A stretch of DNA of 60,524 nucleotides. Origin: an uncultured Geobacter sp. (GTDB lineage Bacteria > Desulfobacterota > Desulfuromonadia > Geobacterales > Geobacteraceae). The notes beneath the pieces are model-generated. The model did not search any database, was not told the origin of the DNA, and saw only the letters and a list, made by a program, of their open reading frames with translations. Numbering within the stretch: position 1 is the first letter of the stretch; every line of letters starts with the position of its first letter. The position numbers and the translations under genes were made by a program. Location of the stretch: positions 1 through 60,524 of the forward strand of contig CALABV010000005.1 in the NCBI GenBank assembly GCA_937886325.1, in the 5' to 3' direction. Of the stretch, positions 39,762 to 49,400 are shown piece after piece.

Positions 39762-39784
39762 TTTCTACGCCTCGCCATACACAA

Positions 39785-39979
39785 TCAGGGTTCGTTACAT
39801 GCGCCATCGCCCCGCTCATTTTCGCGGGGCAGTTCTTCGGACAGCTCCGCTGGTTCGATTCCATTTTCCTCCTCCAGCCTTGTCAGGTGAGGGCATGTGT
39901 CGCGGCAAAACCGGCCCTGACACGCCTTTTCGTTTGCAACTGGGCATGTCTGCTGCCGGCAGCATTTCACTTTATCCAC
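39785..39979 (-). CDS. Cys-rich 64-aa protein
   Basis: Seven Cys in the first 30 residues (CCRQQTCPVANEKACQGRFCRDTCPH), acidic C-terminus. Start overlaps the previous membrane gene by 13 bases. Metal or cluster binding is likely. Function unknown. Confidence 0.5.
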   Translation of the reverse strand: MDKVKCCRQQTCPVANEKACQGRFCRDTCPHLTRLEEENGIEPAELSEELPRENERGDGACNEP

Positions 39980-40215
39980 CTGATGACTTGACCAGCCTTC
40001 AGCAATGCCGATTTCGCAAGCATGGCGTAGAGGGCGAGGGCCACGATAATATAGATGATCGCTTTCTTCAGAGCCTTCCCGCCGCTTGCCATATCACGGA
40101 TGACGCTGCGTTCCTCCTCCGAAAACTGGCATTGATGCTGTGTGGCTTGGAATGCCTTGACCAACCGCGCTACATCCTCATCCGTCAGCCACCCGCTGTA
40201 ATCAGGTCGTGTCAT
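39967..40215 (-). CDS. Single-pass membrane protein, 82 aa
   Basis: ATG at 40215 after GGGGAG. Soluble N-terminal 50 residues, then a membrane helix (KAIIYIIVALALYAMLAKSALL) and a short basic end. Could be a second holin or pinholin partner; not decided by sequence. Confidence 0.55.
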   Translation of the reverse strand: MTRPDYSGWLTDEDVARLVKAFQATQHQCQFSEEERSVIRDMASGGKALKKAIIYIIVALALYAMLAKSALLKAGQVIRWIK

Positions 40216-40226
40216 CTCGACTCCCC

Positions 40227-40460
40227 TTAATCCCCTTTCTTCACCTTTCCAGTGAACCACAGCTTATGTACGAATTTCTTCCAATCCATCTTTTGACGAC
40301 ACGGCACAAAATGAGACATGCACCGCTTATGTGCGCACATATCAGCATCAAGATGCAGGACGTGAGGGATGAACCGCGATGCGTGAGACCGGCGTATAAC
40401 AAGGTAGCCTCCCTCTCTCCACCACTTCCTGAGTGCGTATACCAGGCAGTTTCCGCGCAT
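40227..40460 (-). CDS. Small basic 77-aa protein
   Basis: NCLVYALRKWWREGGYLVIRRS and HASRFIPHVLHLDADM are reminiscent of a short family found beside lysis genes of various phages. Starts after GGGGAATG. Many Arg, Lys and Trp. Unknown function. Confidence 0.55.
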   Translation of the reverse strand: MRGNCLVYALRKWWREGGYLVIRRSHASRFIPHVLHLDADMCAHKRCMSHFVPCRQKMDWKKFVHKLWFTGKVKKGD

Positions 40461-40542
40461 GTCATATCATTCCCCGCTGATTCGTCCCGCACCCTGCCGA
40501 TACACGCAAGGGGTCGTAGTTTTCCCGTCCTCGCTCACCGTC

Positions 40543-40854
40543 TCATTCGGCCAGCGCCTTCTCGACTCCCTCCACAGCAAACCCAAGCCGCACAATCAAT
40601 GCATTCGGATCGTCCCGGAATTCCTCCCGGACTCGCGCAAGCACTGTCTGGCCGGTCTCGTCGCGCACTTCCGCGACGCGGACTGATTTACTCTCCACAA
40701 CCTTTTCGCCCTCCTTCAGCTCCCCGGTTGGAATCCACGCGGCCCGCTGATCCAGGAGAGACTGAAAGTGCGGCTGCCATTTTTCGGCCGGGAAATTGCC
40801 GGCCACGTATTCGTAATCGGCCCGTGTGTTCAGGTGCTTCGGAAAGCCTCGCAT
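40543..40854 (-). CDS. Hypothetical 103-aa protein near the tail-fibre gene
   Basis: ATG follows GAGGTG. RGFPKHLNTRADYEYVAGNFP is a motif of a small phage protein family placed near tail genes; rest is charged and strand-rich. Possibly a tail assembly helper. Confidence 0.55.
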   Translation of the reverse strand: MRGFPKHLNTRADYEYVAGNFPAEKWQPHFQSLLDQRAAWIPTGELKEGEKVVESKSVRVAEVRDETGQTVLARVREEFRDDPNALIVRLGFAVEGVEKALAE

Positions 40855-40863
40855 ATAGTCACC

Positions 40864-40980
40864 TCACGACAGGGTGTAGTACCTGTCTATCTTTTTGATG
40901 GTCGCCGCAAACGGTATCTGGTCGCCATATTTCTCCATCTGCTCGATGAGCACGTCGCTGCCGGTGAAGAGCACACGCAA
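40864..40980 (-). CDS. Possible 38-aa protein after the lectin gene
   Basis: TTG at 40980, no clear ribosome site. VLFTGSDVLIEQMEKYGDQ and AATIKKIDRYYTLS look protein-like. Its start lies in the inverted repeat CACACG/CGTGTG (40972-41008). Confidence 0.3.
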   Translation of the reverse strand: MRVLFTGSDVLIEQMEKYGDQIPFAATIKKIDRYYTLS

Positions 40981-41008
40981 TGCGCATGACGCGCGCGAAG
41001 AACGTGTG
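40972..41008. repeat. Inverted repeat downstream of the variable lectin tail
   Basis: CACACG and CGTGTG ends with GCGC/GCGC pairing inside, 12 bases past the lectin gene stop. Hairpins at this place assist retrohoming in known diversity-generating systems. Confidence 0.45.
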
Positions 41009-41019
41009 ACTATCTCCTT

Positions 41020-42501
41020 TTACCGGCTCCGGGCGCACCCGCGCGCACCGATAAACGAACTCTCATTCCAGCGATAGCTAATCGCATAACGGCAGCGCGA
41101 ACCGGCACTCGACCCATAATACCAATAACCGCCGGCCAGCAGCTTCACATCGCCGTTGGTGCCCTGCCTGTACAGACTGCCCTTAGCACCGGGGAGGTCG
41201 TAATATCCGAATCCCTGGCTGTTCAGGGCCAGATCGGCCGAGTCGTTGGCCGCCGATGCGGTAGTGCATTCCAGCCTGTTGTCGGCGCCGTCGTCATAGT
41301 ACAGTGCCCGCCCGTTGGTGGCTGCCGCTGCATCGCGTTTGATCTGCAGGAAGTAGGTCGGATTGTTGCTCGGCAGAAACACGTCCTTTGCAATCGTGCT
41401 GATGTTGCACAGGATCTTTGCCGGGTTGGTTCCTCCCGAGTTGTAGTACACCTGGCCGATGGCCCCGGTGGCGGCCGAGGCGTCGTGTTTGATGGGCACC
41501 TTGTAATTGGTCGGGCCTATCTGCTTGTCCGCTGCCGCCGCGGCCATGGTGCAAGCCAGATAGAACTGGCCGTCAGCGCTCTGCTTCAGGTAAATCGGGT
41601 TCCCGCCAGGAGATGCCGCATAGGTGACGGTGAACGTTAAGCCCGCGGCCTGCACGGTGCCGTCCGGGTCGCAGCGGAACGATTGATCCTGCAGCCATTG
41701 CCACATGACCCCGCAGCAGTCTTCAAGGCCGATGCTGGATATCATGCGCCGTCCCGCGGTGTCGACGTGTCCGCCGGTGGTGACCGGGTCCGCGCTGCCC
41801 GCAATGTTGGTTTCCTCGTTGCTGCCCGAGGCGGCCAGCTGGAATTCCGGGTCGGTCAACAATCGTTTTCCGACCGCGCCCAGGTCATCCACGAAATCCA
41901 TCCAGTTGCGGCTGTCGGTGATGGTGGCGTTGTAGGCGGATGCAGTCGAGGCGCCGGTACCGGAGGCGAGATAGATATCCACCCAGAGATCAGATCCTGC
42001 GTCGTAGGCCATTCCCTCGGGCGAACAGGCGGGCCGGAACGACAGGTCCCAGAGCGATTCCGGCAGGATGTCTCCGGCGACGAACCCGGTCAGGGCATGG
42101 CCGCTGATAGTGCCGGCCGCTACGCACAGGCAGTGGAATCCCGCCACCTTTCGGCTGCTGTCTGCCGTGTAGCCGGTCGGGACGGTGGAATTGGCGGACA
42201 GCACCAGTTTGGGTGCCGAGCTTGCTTGCTGGCAGGCATAGACGTAGAAATCCTTGCCCGCACGGGTGGCTGCAACCGTGTAGTCGGTGCCTGACACAGT
42301 ATCCCAATTTGCCACCACAGATAAATCAATAGACGCTTGCGCATTTTGAACATAACCCAACCCGCCTACATTTACCGCTAATGCAGTTGGAGACAAGATG
42401 GTATAGCGATCCGCAGCATCACTTCTACCCTTGATTGACCACGCGATGTCACGGCTATAAAATGCAGGTAATGTTGCTATTGTTACCAAGTTGGACGACA
42501 T
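41020..42501 (-). CDS. C-type-lectin-fold receptor-binding protein, DGR-target-like, 493 aa
   Basis: Residues 1-200 are a beta-rich stalk part. From about residue 200 on it has the pattern of Mtd/FGE-like DGR targets: WMDFVDDLGAVGKRL, GRRMISSIGLEDCCGVMWQWL, and the end GDVKLLAGGYWYYGS..GSRCRY..SYRWNESSFIGARGC. Variable-looking codons in the last 37 residues all end in T or C and can be derived from AAT/AAC by changing only A. A GC-only stretch closes the gene. No retroelement RT is present in the window. Confidence 0.75.
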   Translation of the reverse strand: MSSNLVTIATLPAFYSRDIAWSIKGRSDAADRYTILSPTALAVNVGGLGYVQNAQASIDLSVVANWDTVSGTDYTVAATRAGKDFYVYACQQASSAPKLVLSANSTVPTGYTADSSRKVAGFHCLCVAAGTISGHALTGFVAGDILPESLWDLSFRPACSPEGMAYDAGSDLWVDIYLASGTGASTASAYNATITDSRNWMDFVDDLGAVGKRLLTDPEFQLAASGSNEETNIAGSADPVTTGGHVDTAGRRMISSIGLEDCCGVMWQWLQDQSFRCDPDGTVQAAGLTFTVTYAASPGGNPIYLKQSADGQFYLACTMAAAAADKQIGPTNYKVPIKHDASAATGAIGQVYYNSGGTNPAKILCNISTIAKDVFLPSNNPTYFLQIKRDAAAATNGRALYYDDGADNRLECTTASAANDSADLALNSQGFGYYDLPGAKGSLYRQGTNGDVKLLAGGYWYYGSSAGSRCRYAISYRWNESSFIGARGCARSR

Positions 42502-42511
42502 TATGCACCCC

Positions 42512-42946
42512 CTAATATATTAACCAGTTGGAGTTATCCGATAAAACTCTCAACACTTCGTATTGAGTATTAAGGTATACAGTGAGCATTCCGTTTATTG
42601 TCTGACTTGATGTTGTTATAACGGTGGTTTGCGTTGCCGAGCTATCAGCTTTGATTATGATATATTGCTTACCAACCGCGCCAACAGCAGTCGGCAGAGT
42701 TATAATAGTATTTCCAGATACAACAACGACACTATTAGTACTGCCAATCGTAGCGTCTGTATTAATTGCTGAAACATAGGGGAATGTGGCAGTGACGGTA
42801 AGCGTGCCATCAGACGCAACGCTTAACCCTCTCCCAGGTTTGACTTTGCCTGCCCTGGCATCGGTGGCAATAGGAGCGCCACCACTTACGAAACCAAACC
42901 CCGAACAGCACAGAAAGACACTCAATATGAATACGATTTTTTTCAT
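42512..42946 (-). CDS. Exported or lipid-anchored beta protein, 144 aa
   Basis: ATG at 42946 in ATGA overlap with a 32-aa gene. Signal peptide MKKIVFILSVFLCCSGFG with a possible lipobox (FLCC). Mature part is Thr/Val/Ser-rich strands ending YLNTQYEVLRVLSDNSNWLIY, seen at the ends of phage fibre proteins. Could be a surface or fibre-associated protein. Confidence 0.6.
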   Translation of the reverse strand: MKKIVFILSVFLCCSGFGFVSGGAPIATDARAGKVKPGRGLSVASDGTLTVTATFPYVSAINTDATIGSTNSVVVVSGNTIITLPTAVGAVGKQYIIIKADSSATQTTVITTSSQTINGMLTVYLNTQYEVLRVLSDNSNWLIY

Positions 42947-43041
42947 TTCGGAACCCCCGTGTTTTTTGTTGCATACCCACCAGCGTATGCCAGCGGCGCG
43001 AGGAGGAGGATGGAGAGGATGAGGAAGAGAAGGCGTTTCAT
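42943..43041 (-). CDS. 32-aa signal-peptide-like protein
   Basis: ATG at 43041 after AGGGAG. MKRLLFLILSILLLAPLAYA is a full signal peptide, leaving only about 12 residues if cleaved. Coupled to the exported beta protein downstream by ATGA. It could be a small membrane peptide. Confidence 0.5.
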   Translation of the reverse strand: MKRLLFLILSILLLAPLAYAGGYATKNTGVPK

Positions 43042-43134
43042 GGGGACTCCCTATTTCGTCAGCCCCTCGGAAACAAGGAGCTGTAGTTCTCGATGTTGGA
43101 GAAGCGGATCGATGACGGCCTTGATGAGATAAAC

Positions 43135-43180
43135 AAAAACCCCGCTGGCCAAGTCGCATAGATACGACTGCACAGCGGGG
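43135..43180 (-). terminator. Intrinsic terminator between the giant gene block and the lectin block
   Basis: On the minus strand CCCCGCTG/CAGCGGGG with inner AGTCG/CGACT pairs, followed by TTTTT. It may be bypassed by antitermination, since I see no clear promoter for the next genes. Confidence 0.7.
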
Positions 43181-43253
43181 TCACGTTGTCCCTTTGCGGG
43201 AACGATCACTATCGCGTGTTTACTTTTTTAGTCTACTACCGAAATCGCTTTTA

Positions 43254-43460
43254 TTACAACTGAAAATCAAAGACAAAACGGAAAAAAAGCCAGATGGCCG
43301 CCATAGTTACGCTGATGAAGAACATCCATAGGCAGATCCGATCTTCCCCGACCCGCTCAAGACCGAGAAGTACAAGGATTCCCAGTGACCACCATTTGGC
43401 GCTACTCCAGAAAAACCAGATGAGTACCGACCCCCCGAATACGACGGCCAGCAATATCAA
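43254..43460 (-). CDS. Membrane protein after the giant gene, about 68 aa
   Basis: TTG at 43460, eleven bases past the giant gene stop, is the best start; the frame itself is open further inside the giant gene. Three hydrophobic stretches (ILLAVVFGGSVLIWFF, WSLGILVLLGL, ICLWMFFISVTMAAIWLFF). Unknown function; start uncertain. Confidence 0.4.
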   Translation of the reverse strand: MILLAVVFGGSVLIWFFWSSAKWWSLGILVLLGLERVGEDRICLWMFFISVTMAAIWLFFRFVFDFQL

Positions 43461-43470
43461 GCACGCCCTG

Positions 43471-46400
43471 TCAGCGAGGGATCTGGATCCCCCGAGACTC
43501 AACACGCTCGATGGCCCTCTTGGCCACACTGTTCTTCTTGGCGGTAAGTTCATCCAGTTCCTCCCGCTTTTCATCACCCGTCATGTCCTTGTCGTAAAGG
43601 ATGCGCCGCGTCCTGCGATTGATAGCCGACAACTGATCCCTGGAACCTTCCATCATGGAACGAGTCCGGAGGAGTTCCGTGTTCTCGTCGCGCAATTCCA
43701 GCACTCTGTCCCAGTCTCCCGTCTTGCGCGCTTCCTGGATGGAATTGTACGTCTCGTCAACTTCCTTTAGGAGGTCGTAGAATTCCGTCAGATATTTGGT
43801 GTTCTTCGGCGGTTCGTCTCCACGGTAGAAGGATTTGACAACCGGCCACTCTTCCAGTTTGGTTGTCGGCTGCGCCGGGTAGTCGAGCATGCGCCTCATC
43901 ACGATGTCGCTTGCGCCAAGGACATACGTGCCGAGAGTTCCGAAATATCCCTCTACGGCATGCTCAATCCGCTTCGGGCTTACGCCCAGGATATTACCCA
44001 CCTCAACCGCCGTGGCCCCGGTCCACGGTTCTTTCTGGTCTTCCGGCTTCAGCCCCTCGATGCGCTGCCCGACGATTTGCCTGCCGGTGAATGAATCCCG
44101 GTTCGCCCACTGCTGTACCGGCTCCGAGATGAGTTGCGGCAGGCCGATGGCAAAGGTCTGTGTCACCGATTGCAGGAGGCGGGCGGCGAACAGTTTGCCG
44201 TCATGCTGCTTTTCGATGAGCAGTTCCGTCAGGCGCTCCGGGATGGTACCGAACAATACGCCCACTTCGAACGGTTTCGGAAGCCGGAAATGTTCCTTGC
44301 CTACCCAGAAGTGGAAATAAGTGTCCTTGTCCCACTCTTCCAGTTCTTTGTACCGGTCATCGTCCCGGTTGAGCAAGTAGAGGAGCACAGACGCAAGGGC
44401 AATCACGCCGCCCTTGACGATGAAGCTGCCCGGGCGCTCAATGGCTGCCTTACTGAGACGCTGCAGGCCCTGCATCCTGGCACCAAGAAACGGGACGGTC
44501 TCGCACAGAAATTTGACGATAGCGAAATCTCCCCGCATAGAGAAGTCCATCACGTCTTTGGCCTCGAATGCCGCCTGGAGCGCGCTCCCGGTCTTCTTTA
44601 CGGTGTTCTGGTAGATGGCCACCCGGGCCGCGTTCTCTCCTGCGGCCCCGATCTTCTTCCAGAAGTCCAACAGCTTGGCAGGGGTGTCGAGTATGTTGGC
44701 TACGACTCCCTTCTTGTGGAGTAGTTTCTTGACATGCTCTGATGTCTTCTGCATGTCGTGACCATAGGCAAACCCCCCGTGGAAGGATCCGCCGGCCGCC
44801 ATGAGCTGGATCGTGTCGAAGTCTTCGCGGAAGGTTTTGACGGCGCCCTTCAATGAGGACACGGCCGGGGTGAAGTCGCCACGGTTAATTACCCATGTGT
44901 GCAGCGTATCTCTCACGAAGTTCCTGATCATAAAGTCAGGCATTGAGGTTATACCAATCGTCAGCATCCGTTTCGTGAAGCGCATCAGGTCCATGGCCGC
45001 ACCCTTGAATACTTGGGCGTTGAGGTTCGTCAGGGACTTCAGAAGCAGGTCGTCGTGCACCTCGTAGTATTGAGGCTTTCCTTCCTTCAGTACATGCACG
45101 ATGCTGGTACCCTTGGGCCGCAACAGGTGGAACAGGGTCATGAAATCGTTAAGCTGGTCGGCTTCCAGATCCAGGATGTCAGGGTCGCCAAGTTCCTCGC
45201 GGATCTTCTTGACTATTTGTTCCGTCTCCACCCTGGCCGCCTTCCAGTCCCATTTCGCTTTTGAGGCAAGGCTCAATCCTTCGGCGTGCGTCAGGGCTAT
45301 TTCCGCAGCCCGGTTCTTCAATGACGCCTGAGTGAGGTGTGAGAAATTGCGGAGGATGTTTTCAAAGATATCCCCGAGCTGCTCCGTTCCGCCCTTCAGC
45401 TTCCTGATGCCGGACTGTTGCGAGGCGATACCCCTCTTTCCGTGGGGGCCCTGCAGTTTCTCGGCGTCCTCCGCAATACGGTAGAACGGGACGTACTCTT
45501 CATGATCCCACATGCGACGGGCTTCAGGGTCAATCACCCCTGCCTGTTCTGCGAAATTGAGCACCTTCGTTTTGTAACGGACGTACTGGCGCCGGACCTC
45601 TTCCCACCGGACGGCATTCTCAGGGGTCTTGAGGGCCTTCAACTTGTCGATCTCGTCCTGCGTGAAGTACCGCTCCCGCCCCTCGTTCATCAGTTTCTGC
45701 GCGCGCTCTCCAACCATCCAGCCGAGGAAGAGATCCAGGTCGTTCGATACCGGTTCGAATATCTTGAGGATGCCTTTATTTTCAGCGTCAACCTGTACCC
45801 ATCCGTTTCTCCACACCGGAGCCCCATGGTTCAGCATCGCCGTGAAGGTATCGGCAAAGCCGGTTGTCATCCTGGCGGTGATGTAGGCGGAATCGTCGGG
45901 GGTGGTAACTCCGGCCATTTTGTCGAGGGCTTTCAGTGCGGCGAACTGATCAAAGATGCCCTGCTCCAGTTTCAGCTTGCCGTTGTCCAGGATACCGGCA
46001 AGGCGTTCCGTCATGGTCTTGTCGGGACGGCCTATCTTGTCGAGCACGGCATCGGTATCAGGGTCGCCGGTCCGGTTGCGACGGGAGAAGCGGGGGGTTT
46101 CACCCGCCTTCCCTCCCTTCGCATATCGGTTCAGCACATCAAGGGCGGCCTCTTCAGCCTTCTTCATGTCCTTGAACATGTGGTCAGTCCTGAACTGGAT
46201 ACCCTGTATCTTTCTGATGATACGCTTCACAGCATCAAGGGCGGACCTGAATAGTTGCGGAGACTTGGTGTGCAATCTTTCCCAAAAGTCCTTTTCGGTC
46301 AGTTTAGCACCGATATAATCAGCCGAAAACTCTTCAAGGTTCTCTTCGTCAGATACCTTGTGGCCATAAATTTTCTCAAGGTATTTTCCGTTATCATCAA

Positions 46401-49400
46401 AAGCATTGTCTTCGTACCGAGCCGCGCTTACAAATTTTTTATAAAGGTCTGGACGTTGGTTCTTTATGGCGTGCATCAATTCATGGCCAAAGATGGTTAA
46501 GTGCGGGGCCGGTGTATTCGTGTTGATGAAGATTGTATCAGGCCGATTCGGATCGAAAAATCCAGGCAAGCCAGATATATCTTCTCTCTCACTCTGAAAC
46601 ATAACGACCTGTTTCTGAAAAACTCTTCCCAGTCGTCCAAGGTCGTCCAGCTCATTTCGTAACCAGAGAGCCACATCTGCGGGCGCAACGCTCGCACCAA
46701 CCGCTCGGGTAAAGGAGGCCGCGATCTCCTCCATTCTTCCTCTGTCCGTAATGCGGTTAGACAAATCTTTACTTCCTCCACCTGTTGTGGCCTCCGGGGC
46801 AATGTAATCTCTCCCGCCTGCAGCTTTTGAATAAACTCCCTGTCCCTCTCTGCCAATTGCTCTATCGTCTCTTCTCTCACCCTTCCCCCTCTCCACCCAT
46901 CCGGCTGCCCTTGAAATCATAGCCCTGACATCGGCATCGGACAAGGAGATATTTACGCCTATACTTCTGAGCCATTCCCGGATTGCCGCGATCGCTCGCT
47001 TGACAAGGCCCGGCTTCTCCCCTGATTCGGCAATCTCCGCCAACTTCTCCTCGCAGGCGATCATCCGGTCCTCAAATTCGTTCAGGTCCAGACCGTAGCG
47101 GTCGGCAATCTCCCGGAGGCCGTCCTTGCCGTAGACATAGAAGACATCGAGAAGCACGGTATCGAACCGCTTTCCGAGAAGCCCACGCACCCCGTAATGC
47201 CCGACCGCCTCATGGAGCAGTACCCGGACGGCATCCCTGGCGTTCGGCATGTTGTCGGCTATCAGATAGACAACTCCCTCATCGAAAACGCCGTCTATCT
47301 CGCCCTGCGCTGCAATGGAGGCCATTTCCGCCTTCAGATTCTCCGGCAGTTCGCTTTCCGACTGGACAACCTTCACTTCCGGGGCGTTCTTCCACTTCTT
47401 TATGAGGGGGGAGATCTCCTTTTCGATAGCGGTTTTCTTCGATCCTGCCTGACGCTCAACGGTGATTGAATACCGCTGATTGTTCGGATTGATGGCACGG
47501 GCAAAGTCGCCCTGTCCTACCGTGAACATGTATTCCGGCTTGCCGTCGATCTTCGACCAGTCAAGCCCCGCCTGTTGCGCTATGAATTTGTGATAAGTGC
47601 TGCCGGCGTCGGCAACGTAGATGTCCCCGGTTGCCGGATCCTTTACGACACGAAGTTCCTTGAACCTGGAACCCCGGATCATGTTTACGAGTTCCGAACG
47701 GGTTGGGTTGACCATTATCTCGTCGGGCTCGTTGCGGTAAGAGAAACGAGTATTGCCGCCGCCTTGTCCGCCATCTGCGACCTGATTTGCCGCCGCCGCA
47801 CCTGCGTGCGGGAGCAGTGGCGTTTCAAATTCGCGTTGATCGTAGATGGGCGTATTGTTTTCGTCCGTCACTGCAAGGTACGGGACATTCTCCGCCTGGC
47901 CGCCCTTGTCGACAGTGACGAAATACCCGTCGCTCGTCCACCGATGACCGGTGACAGGGTATGCCGTGCCGTCAACGTAGACCTCCCCACCAACCGGCGC
48001 ACCGTTTCTCAACCATGAAGGAGGCGGGACCGGGTTGTTTTCAAGGTCGAGCATGAGATCGTCCAGCATCTTCTTTTTCTTTTCCAGATCCGCGGCCCGA
48101 GGGAAAGGTTCCTTTGCCGCCGTCTCAAGAGTCTTGACGCTCTCTTTCAGGGACTCCTCTTTCTGCGTCAACGTCTCAAGATGCTTGTGGAGGTTGCGAA
48201 GAATCGCCTCCATACTGGCGATGCTCGGGTTTGCGTCCAGGAGGCTTCTGATATGACGATAAACATAAATATCTTCGCGCACATCACTGGATCTGTCTGC
48301 CATGCCAGGCGGAACCATTCGCAACTCGTACTTGTCACTAAACTGTGACCAACGGGCGGTAACGTCAAAGCCGTATAACTCTCCTACCTTTTCATGATCG
48401 GCAAACTTTCCGAGTTTCAACAGCTTCTTGTCAAGGGCATCCTGGGCCTTCTTGCGCTCGGTGTAGGTTTCCTTGCCGAGCTTGAAGGAAAATGTTTCCT
48501 TGTTCTTGTCGTAGTGGTCGATGACCTGCTTCAGCATGTCCCGTATCTGGCCAGTATCCACGATATCCTGCTTGGACCGCTTGGCCGCTTCTTCGGCGTC
48601 CACAATGCCCCAAGCGTGCATCCTCTCCCTGCGTTCCAGCTTCTCGATGTCCTTCTTGTATTTCTCGCGGAGGAGTAGGCGAGGATCGCCCGCAGCTTCT
48701 GAAAGTGTTGCTATAAGGTCGTCATCTTCCATCTTGACTGCATCGCCGTCTATCACGCGAATGCTGTCATCTGCCGTCAAAAATTTCTTTATGATGCCGT
48801 TCTTTTTGACGAGCACCTGCCAGCGCCTTCCGTCCAGTCCTTCGGTGACGTAGCGGATTTCCAGGACCGTGTTCCACTTGTTGCCCTGCCGGTGTCCTCG
48901 CCCGTTCCTCTGCTCCAACTCCCCCGGCATCCATGGGGCGTCAAGGTGATGGATTGCCCGCAGGTTTTCCTGCATGTTGACGCCGGTCCCGAGGGTCTTG
49001 GTGTTGCCGATGACCACCCGGATCGCCCCGCTGTTCATGGCATCGGCTATCTGTTTCCGCTTCTCCTTGCTCACGCTGCCGTCGACAATGGCGATCTGCT
49101 CCCTTGGGATGCCTCCCTCCACCAGACTGTCGACAATGGATTTTGCCAGGTTGAACCGCTCCTTGACGGTCTTGGTCTTGGTCCCGTCCTGGTGGGTTTT
49201 TGTAGATGTCGACTTATCGGAAAACCCCCGCTCCATGAAGATGACCTGTGCGGTCTTGTCGTGCTCCTTGTAAATCTTCAGCAGGTTCTCGATGCAGCGC
49301 CCTACCTTGCCTTCCGGTTCGAATTCGGCGTCCTTGTTCACCAGGCGCACGTCGAGGCCCGCATTGGCCGCCGCCGTCTCCACCAGAATGGGGGACGCAG

